Virus record (IMG/VR): IMGVR_UViG_3300037088_000892
Span: 1-54,460 of that record
DNA: 54,460 bases
From: a virus
Reading direction: 5' to 3' (one strand)
Shown: in pieces, positions 47,569 to 54,445 of the stretch
Layout: every line of letters begins with the position of its first letter
Numbering within the stretch: position 1 is the stretch's first letter
Program-made: the position numbers and the translations under genes
The notes under the pieces: generated by a model
Databases searched by the model: none
Told to the model about the DNA's origin: nothing
Seen by the model: the letters and a program-made list of their open reading frames with translations, nothing else

Positions 47569-47796
47569 ATGTCTGATAAAATTCAATCATCTCAAAACAA
47601 AGATCTGGGACCAATTGGAGTTATAGCCGTTATTATTTTAATTTCGGCTATAGTATTTCTTACTTTTGATTTTATTATTATACCCGTTTATCACGTTTTT
47701 ACACCTGATGAGAGTAGAACTACTCACATAGATCGACCACCAGCGGGTTCATCAGGATACGACGAACATGGGTATGACACACCAAGGCCAAGATAA
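47569..47796 (+). CDS. Small single-pass membrane protein
   Basis: This 75-residue protein has a short polar N-terminus with DKIQSSQNKDLG, one long hydrophobic segment (residues about 17-43: GVIAVIILISAIVFLTFDF then IIIPVYHVF) and a polar C-terminal tail rich in Asp, Gly, Arg and Pro. It has a perfect AAGGAGG site that is buried in a hairpin. It could be a holin-like, spanin-like or membrane-anchor partner of the VWA cassette, but no signature decides this. The next gene ends on the opposite strand with no intergenic bases. Confidence 0.7.
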   Translation: MSDKIQSSQNKDLGPIGVIAVIILISAIVFLTFDFIIIPVYHVFTPDESRTTHIDRPPAGSSGYDEHGYDTPRPR

Positions 47797-48741
47797 TCAA
47801 GAGGAAGCTGCTGCTTGAGCAGGGACAATAATTTTTGAAACACTGTAGGGATTGGTACAACAAATACCAATCTCTTCAAAAAACACCCAACCTACACGTA
47901 GAGTCCTGGGATCATCGGCACATAATATTGTCAAATCCCCTCTCATAGGCATTATCCCTGTAAATTCAGCCTCAGCAGTAACATAAACTTGATTAGCAGG
48001 AACCACACGAGAAACAACAACATGAGCTCCAAGAAAAGTTCCCATTAAACCCATGTTATTAAATTCTCTACTACCTATTATGTCAAGAACATCAGGAGGA
48101 ATTATTACTCGAGCCTGTAAAAAATCAGCAGGATTCATAAATATATTTGCTACTCTTAAATCATTACGTTCAATAAGGCTAAAAGCTTCCATTAACGTGG
48201 GCATATTAATCTGAGGAGCCTCTATAACTCTTTCATGACGTTGAGTTATGGCATCCAATACTGTGACCATTCCCGTATTTTCTACAAGAGATAATGCATT
48301 AACAGCTGATTCTTGAGCCCGTTCTACACTGTCGAAAACCCGTTCTCTTATTACCCGTAAGGGTATTTCCTGGTTAGTAGAACATTGAAACATAGGAATA
48401 CGACCACGCCCTAATACTGCAACAACTTCTTCTCCTGTTTCATTCAAAGCAAAAGAAGTAGTAACCGTATCATATATAGCACTAGATCCAGGAGGAAGAT
48501 GGTCTACTCTAAAGGCTCTCCGAGCAATGGACATTAAATCCAGTCTCTGACGTAAAGGTTGCATCATTGAGGCAGCTAATCTTTGCCGTCCCTCATTTGT
48601 CTGTATAAGACCTCTTAATAAATCATCCCTATCAATAGCAGGAGGCTCGACTTTTTTCTTCTTAGGTTTTGGAAGTTCAGGTAACACTACCTGAGATAAG
48701 ATTGGAGGATCTTTGCCTAAAACTATACTATACCGATCCAT
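47797..48741 (-). CDS. HK97-fold capsid-like protein (probable major capsid)
   Basis: This 314-residue protein starts at ATG 48741, with GGAG about nine bases upstream. The N-terminal 60 residues form a Pro/Lys-rich arm. The core has MSIARRAFRVDHLPPGSSAI, VTTSFALNETGEEVVAVLGR, ERVFDSVERAQESAVNALSL (spine-helix-like), IFMNPADFLQARVIIPPDVL, LGAHVVVSRVVPANQVYVTA, FTGIMPMRGDLTILCADDPR and the last strand WVFFEEIGICCTNPYSVSKI. That order of P-domain helix, A-domain strands and a C-terminal NPxxVxKI strand is typical of HK97-fold capsid proteins. It is preceded by a truncated duplicate of its own N-terminus. The call is by pattern; another capsid-fold protein is possible. Confidence 0.68.
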   Translation of the reverse strand: MDRYSIVLGKDPPILSQVVLPELPKPKKKKVEPPAIDRDDLLRGLIQTNEGRQRLAASMMQPLRQRLDLMSIARRAFRVDHLPPGSSAIYDTVTTSFALNETGEEVVAVLGRGRIPMFQCSTNQEIPLRVIRERVFDSVERAQESAVNALSLVENTGMVTVLDAITQRHERVIEAPQINMPTLMEAFSLIERNDLRVANIFMNPADFLQARVIIPPDVLDIIGSREFNNMGLMGTFLGAHVVVSRVVPANQVYVTAEAEFTGIMPMRGDLTILCADDPRTLRVGWVFFEEIGICCTNPYSVSKIIVPAQAAASS

Positions 48742-48985
48742 GAGATAGAGCTCCAGGAGGAATAGGGCTTACTGAAAAAGCTTGTCGAGCAAGAGAGGTG
48801 TAATCACGTCTGGCCCTCAAGGGCCCAGCCATTAACTCTGCAAATCTATATCTATTCTCAGAATCTTTTAGATAATCAGCTAAAACTCCTTTTTCAGAAG
48901 GAGTTATCTCAGGTTCTTTGTAAACAATCACCTTAACTTTAACATAAGGAGACTCTTTACCTAAGGCTATACTATAACGATCCAT
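48728..48985 (-). CDS. Truncated N-terminal duplicate of capsid-like protein
   Basis: This 85-residue product starts at ATG 48985, six bases behind AGAGG. It aligns along its length with the N-terminus of the next gene: MDRYSIALGKE against MDRYSIVLGKD, and RARRDYTSLARQAFSVSPIP against RQRLDLMSIARRAFRVDHLP. After PPGA the reading frame runs into the ATG of the downstream copy and stops at 48728, overlapping it by 14 nt. The rest of a capsid-like protein is therefore missing. It is either the remnant of a tandem duplication or a retained small arm protein that assembles with the full-length copy. The intact ribosome binding site favours expression. Confidence 0.72.
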   Translation of the reverse strand: MDRYSIALGKESPYVKVKVIVYKEPEITPSEKGVLADYLKDSENRYRFAELMAGPLRARRDYTSLARQAFSVSPIPPGALSHGSV

Positions 48986-48993
48986 ATTAGCCT

Positions 48994-49632
48994 CTAAGTC
49001 TGCATTGAAAACACAGCGAATTTACCACGGTCAAAGTGGGGCAATATTACTTCATGTAATTTATACAAATTTTCTTTTATAAAAGATAATAAATTATAAT
49101 ACTTCTTAAGATCAGGATTCCCCTTCATTTCCTCTTTTAACCTTAATAAACACTTTTCAAAACGATGTCGCACTTTGACCTGAGTCATCTTTTTCTTTTC
49201 ATCAATCAGATTATATTTCTCATTTATTAATTGAGCCGTTTTACTTTGACATGTAGTCTTCATCATGTATTTAATAATTTCACGTTCAATCTCTTCAAAC
49301 AATTTCGACAAATCACAGTCAATTTCTTCTTCTGTAATTTTTGGTAAATCACGTAGGAATATTAATCTTTTCTTAGCTCGAGAAAGACGGCTCGATATTG
49401 CTCCTTGAGTCACACCAAACATCTTAGCTATATCTTTCTGGTTTTTACGATCGACATAATAAAGTTCCACCAGATCATACTCACGAAGAGGAAGTCGATT
49501 AAGAAAGGGCTTTATCTCCTCGAAAGCAACAGACTCATTCATAAAGTCACCGTATTTTATAGCATTCTCGTTAGAAAATCTAGCATCCATCTCCATAAAA
49601 TCCATGTTCTTTAATACTGAGCTTACCTTCAT
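48994..49632 (-). CDS. Sigma-70-like factor (region 4) of phage type
   Basis: This 212-residue protein starts at ATG 49632, behind CAGGT. Residues about 45-93 (LPLREYDLVELYYVDRKNQK, DIAKMFGVTQGAISSRLSRA) match region 4 of sigma-70 factors: a helix, a turn and a recognition helix that bind the -35 element. A helical C-terminal half (KKKMTQVKVRHRFEKCLLRL) may be a second degenerate domain. A recognisable region 2 is not visible, so it may act as a partial or split sigma, or an activator. In phages such proteins switch transcription to late genes. It may be the reader of the recurring intergenic motif, which is inference. Confidence 0.75.
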   Translation of the reverse strand: MKVSSVLKNMDFMEMDARFSNENAIKYGDFMNESVAFEEIKPFLNRLPLREYDLVELYYVDRKNQKDIAKMFGVTQGAISSRLSRAKKRLIFLRDLPKITEEEIDCDLSKLFEEIEREIIKYMMKTTCQSKTAQLINEKYNLIDEKKKMTQVKVRHRFEKCLLRLKEEMKGNPDLKKYYNLLSFIKENLYKLHEVILPHFDRGKFAVFSMQT

Positions 49633-49646
49633 GTTTACCTGCTTTC

Positions 49647-50558
49647 TTAATCAAATAAAGAAAAACTTTTAATGGCCGGACTTCTTCTATTAGAAAAGCC
49701 CGTGACGTCGGTAAAAACCTTTGTGAATGTTTCCGGTCTTATAGAGTTCATTTCATACTTTTCTATTACAGGAGCTATCAACAAAGGATCCGGAATACCT
49801 TTAGTAATATCAAAATTAAGATCTTCTTGAAGTTTAACAAGCCCCGTATTGAGGTATGCCTGAGATTCAAAACCTAATAAGGATTGTTTAGCAAAGTGGG
49901 TTAATTTTTCATTCTCCAAATTCTTATATATTTCTTCTGGGCTCTTATATTTCTTAACAAGATCAACAATACAAGCACTACGTAGCATTGATACCCCAGG
50001 AATATTATCAATTTTATCACCCCGAAAGCAAAAATAAGAGACTAAATCTTCAGGGCCAACACCATATTCTTTTTTAATTTCTTCCTCATCAAAAGTCCTC
50101 TCAGGCCTAGCCCCTGACTTGGGCCTGATAACTATCACCCTACCATCTTTGACGAGCTGTAGCATATCCTTATCGGCCGTATAAATGAAAATCTGATTAT
50201 CTTCTTCAAGAAATCTTTTAGTAAGAGTGGCAATAACATCATCCCCCTCTTCATTTTCACATTCAGCTTGATCAACATTTAAGTGTTTGAAGAGTTCTTT
50301 AAGATCTAAGACTTGTTCTGAGAGGGTGAATTTAGGTCGGGTGGCTTTATATTCGGGGAATAATTCTTTACGTCTTCTTGAGTAACTATCCCAGGCAATT
50401 GTAACATGGCACTGAGGAAATCTATTTTTAATTGAGCGTAGACTAACTAAAAAACCATACACACTTCCCGAAGAGACTCCTCGAGTTGTCTGTAAATTTA
50501 AAAAGGCAAAATGGGATCGAAAAACAAGCCCGAATCCATCAATTATTAAATGGTCCAT
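49647..50558 (-). CDS. 5'-3' exonuclease / flap endonuclease
   Basis: This 303-residue protein belongs to the family of the DNA polymerase I 5' nuclease domain, T5 D15 and T4 RNase H. Motifs in order: IIDGFG (D7), WDSYSRRRKELFPEYKATRP (the arginine/lysine clamp), EGDDVIATL, YTADKDMLQLV and CFRGDKIDNIPGV. These provide the acidic metal ligands and helix-hairpin-helix of the family. It would remove RNA primers and flaps at the replication fork. Start ATG 50558 overlaps the preceding small gene by 20 nt; its ribosome binding site AAGAG is weak. It sits in the replication and transcription block with the clamp loader. Confidence 0.93.
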   Translation of the reverse strand: MDHLIIDGFGLVFRSHFAFLNLQTTRGVSSGSVYGFLVSLRSIKNRFPQCHVTIAWDSYSRRRKELFPEYKATRPKFTLSEQVLDLKELFKHLNVDQAECENEEGDDVIATLTKRFLEEDNQIFIYTADKDMLQLVKDGRVIVIRPKSGARPERTFDEEEIKKEYGVGPEDLVSYFCFRGDKIDNIPGVSMLRSACIVDLVKKYKSPEEIYKNLENEKLTHFAKQSLLGFESQAYLNTGLVKLQEDLNFDITKGIPDPLLIAPVIEKYEMNSIRPETFTKVFTDVTGFSNRRSPAIKSFSLFD

Positions 50559-50727
50559 TTTTTCTCTTTTTCAAATATTTACAAATTTTAGCTATCACGT
50601 TTTTTGTACGCCATAAAGTAACAGGGCCTATTTTAATTTCCTGTAAATGACCTGGATAAGCATAAAAAGGAGCAGATTTAGTTAATCTAATATGCCAAGA
50701 ATTCCAGTCTTTACATAGATTCATCAT
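50539..50727 (-). CDS. Small basic protein, translationally coupled
   Basis: This 62-residue frame starts at ATG 50727 or 50724 and overlaps the end of the NusG-like gene (17 nt) and the start of the exonuclease gene (20 nt), the pattern of a compact coupled operon. The sequence (MMNLCKDWNSWHIRLTKSA, then QEIKIGPVTLWRTKNVIAKI) has a Trp/Lys-rich basic character and no membrane segment. It contains no stop-prone or shadow-like composition. The function is unknown. Confidence 0.5.
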   Translation of the reverse strand: MMNLCKDWNSWHIRLTKSAPFYAYPGHLQEIKIGPVTLWRTKNVIAKICKYLKKRKNGPFNN

Positions 50728-51265
50728 ATTCTTCCTTTATCTCACGCCCTATAACTATAATATCTTCTATCTTTTCAAGAAGTGTGGCAGGAACTGGAGC
50801 AATCATCTCTCGGGAAACCCTTTTAATTTTTATCATTATCGTTTTTCCGCTATCTTCAATCGAGATCACTTCTCCAGACAATCCTTTAAAAATGCCATCC
50901 AGAACCTTAACCTTATCTCCAACAGAATAGCGTCTCCGAAGCGAATGCTTTAATTTTCTCTTTAATACGGCAATAACAGTTGAGTTAACCGTTTCAAATC
51001 TTCCGCCATGACAAAGAGCTCTTGCAAAAATTCTCTGTTCCTTTATATTTACTAAGCAACTTCGAACATGAGGGCTATCTTTTATAAAAGCATAGCCTTC
51101 CATAAGAACGCTCGAACTTGTGTATGATCCTATTTTCTCATGGTATATAGGAATAAAATATTCTTCAGCATCTCCAAACATCGTAATCATAGCAGCTTCT
51201 ATATCACGATATTCGATAGATTCAGAATTATCACTGATTTCAAGAATTAGGTAATTAGACGACAC
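50711..51265 (-). CDS. NusG-like transcription elongation factor
   Basis: Three GTG codons lie at 51271, 51268 and 51265; I favour 51265 because AGGAGG is eight bases upstream (184 residues). NGN-like N-terminal part: SSNYLILEISDNSESIEYRD, then EEYFIPIY and LMEGYAFI, the pattern of strand ends in NusG. C-terminal KOW domain: YSVGDKVKVLDGIFKGLSGE, VISIEDSGKTIMIKI. NusG family proteins bind RNA polymerase and support elongation, antitermination or translation coupling. It is transcribed with the clamp loader and overlaps its end. A phage-specific NusG fits a role in regulating phage transcription. The motif order is seen; the family call is inference. Confidence 0.78.
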   Translation of the reverse strand: MSSNYLILEISDNSESIEYRDIEAAMITMFGDAEEYFIPIYHEKIGSYTSSSVLMEGYAFIKDSPHVRSCLVNIKEQRIFARALCHGGRFETVNSTVIAVLKRKLKHSLRRRYSVGDKVKVLDGIFKGLSGEVISIEDSGKTIMIKIKRVSREMIAPVPATLLEKIEDIIVIGREIKEEYDESM

Positions 51266-52622
51266 CACCACGGCCTCCTACCAAAAGTCTCGAGAATTCT
51301 TCGGGAGATAACTCATCCTCATCCAAACTGTTTTCCCCTGTACGGTTCTCTTTTGGTAGTGGCCAAACGGCCGGTACTCTTTGTGGATCTTCTTGCTCCG
51401 TTTTTGTGTTTCGCATCTGATGTTCCCGTAGGACTCTAGTTTTTTCACTGAGGTCCATTTTTCTAAGGGAATCGAAAGATAGCGAAGAAGCTTTTGTAGT
51501 CTCCTGTGGTATTGTTACCGCAGGAGCATTTTGTGTTGGTATTGAATTTTGAGGAACGACTATTTTAGGGGGTTCCTTTTGCACGAAAACATTCGAGCCA
51601 AATTTATAATGCAGAATTATTAAATCGCTCTGCATTCCTATTTTATCAACAAATTTATCCCTAGATATGAGATAATTCAAAAATTCTAATAAGGCATAAC
51701 CATGGACTTCTTTTAATTTCAGTGAGTACTCACTATAAGCAAACGTACCTTCATACCCATAAAGAGCCTTGCAAGCCTCATTAACCATGGTCAAAAGCTG
51801 GTTATAAAAATCAAAAGGAGTCAGATAAGCTGAGATCGACTTATATGACTCCATTACTTTCGGAAGATCTTTCCCGAGATTCACGAGTATATTAAAAATC
51901 TCGGCAGTATAATCTCGAGAAATAACTTCAAAGTTTTTTACTGTGATAGACCCAAGATAAGCCACTTCCTCTAATAAATTTAAAGCTATTCTTACATGAC
52001 CCTCAGACCTGACAGAAATCAAGCTTAAAGCTTTTTCTTCGTAGATAAGTTTTTCTTGGTCACACACATACTGCAATCTTTTTATAATAAGACCTAAATC
52101 AACTTTATTGAACTGAAATTGAGTACATCGATCCCGTAACGGTTTTTTCATTTTATCTGGATCAGTTGTACAGAATATATAAATCAGGTGTTCTGGGCAT
52201 TGCTCCACCTGTTCAAGAAGAGCATCCTGACCGGCCTTACTTATATCGTGGCATTCGTCAAGGAGTATTATTTTTTTCTTAACAACAGATAAAAAAGAAG
52301 CCTCGTTTCGGAGTTTTATCATATCATCTTTTCCTCCGACCGAGGCTGAGTCTAACTCTATGTACCCAAAATGCTGTTGCTTAGTAAAAAGCTGGCAAGA
52401 TTCACAGACCCCACAGGGTTCACCATCTACTCTACTATCACATAATGAAGCCTTGGAAAAAATTCTACCTAGTGTTGTTTTACCAGTTCCTGGAGGACCG
52501 GAGAATAAATAGGCTGAACCATACGTATTTCTGGCAATAATAGCCTTAAGTACTTCTACTGCGGCCTCTTGGCCAATAACTTCTCCGAACTTAGAAGGTC
52601 TGTATTTTTGTGAGAGTTTCGT
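51255..52622 (-). CDS. DnaX-like clamp loader ATPase, apparent ACG start
   Basis: The protein is read from an ACG at 52622, eight bases behind AAGG (455 residues), because the frame between a stop at 52647-52649 and the first ATG at 52322 encodes the conserved start of clamp loaders: KLSQKYRPSKFGEVIGQEA, Walker A GPPGTGKT (42-49) and a zinc module C61, C70, C73, C76. Starting at 52322 would delete them. Walker B is LLDECHD (121-127), and PLRDRC carries the arginine-finger region. Length and zinc module match bacterial DnaX rather than T4 gp44. It would load the sliding clamp. The C-terminus is linker-like and Pro/Gln-rich. No ATG, GTG or TTG codon occurs in frame over 52323-52646. Confidence 0.85.
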   Translation of the reverse strand, partial: TKLSQKYRPSKFGEVIGQEAAVEVLKAIIARNTYGSAYLFSGPPGTGKTTLGRIFSKASLCDSRVDGEPCGVCESCQLFTKQQHFGYIELDSASVGGKDDMIKLRNEASFLSVVKKKIILLDECHDISKAGQDALLEQVEQCPEHLIYIFCTTDPDKMKKPLRDRCTQFQFNKVDLGLIIKRLQYVCDQEKLIYEEKALSLISVRSEGHVRIALNLLEEVAYLGSITVKNFEVISRDYTAEIFNILVNLGKDLPKVMESYKSISAYLTPFDFYNQLLTMVNEACKALYGYEGTFAYSEYSLKLKEVHGYALLEFLNYLISRDKFVDKIGMQSDLIILHYKFGSNVFVQKEPPKIVVPQNSIPTQNAPAVTIPQETTKASSLSFDSLRKMDLSEKTRVLREHQMRNTKTEQEDPQRVPAVWPLPKENRTGENSLDEDELSPEEFSRLLVGGRGGVV

Positions 52623-52645
52623 AAAAACCGCCTTAAAATTAAGAA

Positions 52646-52659
52646 GTTAAGAGATTAAA
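52646..52659 (-). promoter_or_regulatory. Divergent variant of recurring motif ahead of clamp loader
   Basis: The minus strand reads TTTAATCTCTTAAC, four mismatches from the identical sites at 12074 and 20769 but the same core. It precedes the clamp loader start by about 24 nt. It overlaps the upstream stop codon. Confidence 0.28.
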
Positions 52660-52666
52660 CAAATTT

Positions 52667-52680
52667 AATTATCTTTTAAT
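52667..52680 (+). promoter_or_regulatory. Recurring motif, plus orientation, in gap 52650-52740
   Basis: The plus strand reads AATTATCTTTTAAT, the same as the site read on the minus strand at 44276-44289. It points away from the clamp loader and no plus-strand gene follows. The motif is near-palindromic, so orientation may not matter. The rest of the gap shows no gene. Confidence 0.28.
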
Positions 52681-52740
52681 ACCAGATAATAAATCTTGTT
52701 CTAACTCATATTTTAATAATACTCTTTTGATATATAAAAA

Positions 52741-53112
52741 TCAAGTGGTTTCGGTGTTTTTGTCACGAAATCCACGAAGATACATTTTCCAACTACAACC
52801 AAACATCTGGTTTTTAATAATATAAAGCTTAGCTGTTCTATTACAATCCCTCAAATAACTTAATTTTGCGAAGGCTTCTCGAAAAGGGACATGATCCTCC
52901 TGATAAACTATTTTTAAAGGAAGAAGTTCTGGATGACGCACGAAGTACTTCTTTCCTCGAGCTTTATAGATCCCAAACATCTCTCTTTTCATGTCCCGTG
53001 CTATACCAGTAAAAAAGGAACCATCGGCACAGGCTACGATATAAACCGTCCAACCCATGCCTTGTAATCGGATCTCTTTAAGTTCCTGTTCCTTTTTCGA
53101 TACGTATGTCAT
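52741..53112 (-). CDS. GIY-YIG-like nuclease fold protein
   Basis: This 123-residue protein has a domain like UPF0213/UvrC N-terminal: WTVYIVACADGSFFTGIARD corresponds to the GIY and YIG strands with the arginine helix, and ARGKKYFVRHPELLPLKIVY follows as in that family. The helix that normally carries the catalytic Glu reads REAFAKLSYLRDCNRTAK, and by my alignment a Leu or Ser sits where Glu is expected, so activity is doubtful. AAGG six bases before ATG 53112 overlaps the neighbour's stop. The basic N-terminus (TYVSKKEQELKEIRL) and tail (SWKMYLRGFRDK) may bind DNA. Confidence 0.68.
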   Translation of the reverse strand: MTYVSKKEQELKEIRLQGMGWTVYIVACADGSFFTGIARDMKREMFGIYKARGKKYFVRHPELLPLKIVYQEDHVPFREAFAKLSYLRDCNRTAKLYIIKNQMFGCSWKMYLRGFRDKNTETT

Positions 53113-54129
53113 TTAAGCCTTATCAAAAAGAAGACCAATAAGCTCACCAGCCAATTTTTCAATACGTACTCGAGTCACAACATCAAAATCCTTAGCAAGA
53201 ATAGCCATACGATTCACAAAGTCCCACCTATTCTCAACTGGATTACTTTCAATTTCCTGAAGAAGAAGAGTATGAAACTTATCACTAAGACCTTTTCTAA
53301 GCCTAATATTCTGCAAAAGATCTCCCGCATCTTCCTTTTTTATTATAGTTTCGTTTGCCGATTTAACTCTTTCTTCCAGATCAGATAACTGTTCCTGCAA
53401 ACAACCGATCAAACGTGGAAATAATTCCCTCAAGGCAGCAGGCTGAATCCCTTCATAATTGGTCTCGAAGTAAGATTCTCCACTATAACTTGCAACCATA
53501 GCTCCTTTTGAGGCATTCCGAAACAACATGGTCTCTACAGATATAGGAGTAGCTCCAAGCTCACTCGCAATGACCGAGAATCCTGTAGAACACTCATCGC
53601 CACAAACCGTGAAAACCTCATTGGAAATAAATCTTACATGTAGAATTATATCATCTCGATCGTCGCCAATAACAAACTCTACTCTAAAAGCATCCTTAAT
53701 CGCTTCGGCAATCATCTCTACGACTTCCGCATTGGGAATATTTGTAAACTCAACTGGAAGTAAGGCCCTAATAATGTCCGAGTCCTCGGTCTTGGTCTTA
53801 CGTAGCTTTGCAAGAACAGCCGACTTATCGGGCTTAATAGTAGGAAGCCAACATTCCACGAGCTGGTTCTTCATATACTCGGGTTGTTTAGCAAAAAAAG
53901 AATAAGGAATCTTTTGAATCTTACAAAACTGCTTTGCAGCATGAATAATCTTAGGATCCCTTGGATTCTTAGGGTCGTTTTTAAAAAAATACGACCGCAT
54001 GGGAGTGTAAAGCCTCATCTCACTCTCTTTTGCTTCGAACTTCAAAGCCTGGAAATCAAGGCATTTTTCTTCACAGCCCTTTTGGTAATCCTGCAGTCTC
54101 TGAATAAGCGTTGCTAATTCCTTGTCCAT
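53113..54129 (-). CDS. DUF932-like phage/plasmid protein
   Basis: I start at ATG 54129, five bases behind AAGGAG (338 residues), rather than the ATG at 54165, which lacks a site and overlaps the neighbour. The middle contains TGFSVIASELGATPISVETM, LFRNASKGAMVASYSGESYF, resembling the GAG-SV-LLR-TNGM core of DUF932 proteins carried by phages and plasmids. A helical C-terminal region follows (LIGCLQEQLSDLEERVKSAN, RMAILAKDFDVVTRVRIEKL). The molecular function of DUF932 is not established. The family is inferred from pattern. Confidence 0.68.
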   Translation of the reverse strand: MDKELATLIQRLQDYQKGCEEKCLDFQALKFEAKESEMRLYTPMRSYFFKNDPKNPRDPKIIHAAKQFCKIQKIPYSFFAKQPEYMKNQLVECWLPTIKPDKSAVLAKLRKTKTEDSDIIRALLPVEFTNIPNAEVVEMIAEAIKDAFRVEFVIGDDRDDIILHVRFISNEVFTVCGDECSTGFSVIASELGATPISVETMLFRNASKGAMVASYSGESYFETNYEGIQPAALRELFPRLIGCLQEQLSDLEERVKSANETIIKKEDAGDLLQNIRLRKGLSDKFHTLLLQEIESNPVENRWDFVNRMAILAKDFDVVTRVRIEKLAGELIGLLFDKA

Positions 54130-54139
54130 TTTATCTCCT

Positions 54140-54445
54140 TTATTGAATCGTTTTATTAAAATCATTCAAATAATTTCTTAGTTTAACTCTATCACCACTC
54201 TTTAAGATATCTTTTAATACAGGTTCAAATTCTTCATCATCAGACTTACAATTTCTTAATTCTATTCTAAAATCTTCTTCACACCCTTGACAAAGATAAC
54301 CCATGGAAGGGTATTTTAGAGGCTCCCTTTCTTTAGCCTTTGCTGACCATATATCATTACTAGGATCGTCAGCAGGAATCAGATTTTTATTTAAACAGGA
54401 ATGAGCCCTCATTGCGTATATAAATTCTTTAAAAGACTTATACAT
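54140..54445 (-). CDS. Small cysteine-containing hypothetical protein
   Basis: This 101-residue protein starts at ATG 54445, six bases behind AGGAGAT. It has CQGCEEDFRIELRNC, a possible zinc-binding site, and a charged helical C-terminus (KDILKSGDRVKLRNYLNDFN). It ends 10 nt before the DUF932-like gene start and is cotranscribed with it. The function is unknown. The last 15 bases of the window hold only its ribosome binding site. Confidence 0.65.
   Translation of the reverse strand: MYKSFKEFIYAMRAHSCLNKNLIPADDPSNDIWSAKAKEREPLKYPSMGYLCQGCEEDFRIELRNCKSDDEEFEPVLKDILKSGDRVKLRNYLNDFNKTIQ

Noticed and set aside
51255-52322. Clamp loader starting at ATG 52322
   Set aside because: This would delete Walker A and the zinc module that are clearly encoded in frame upstream.
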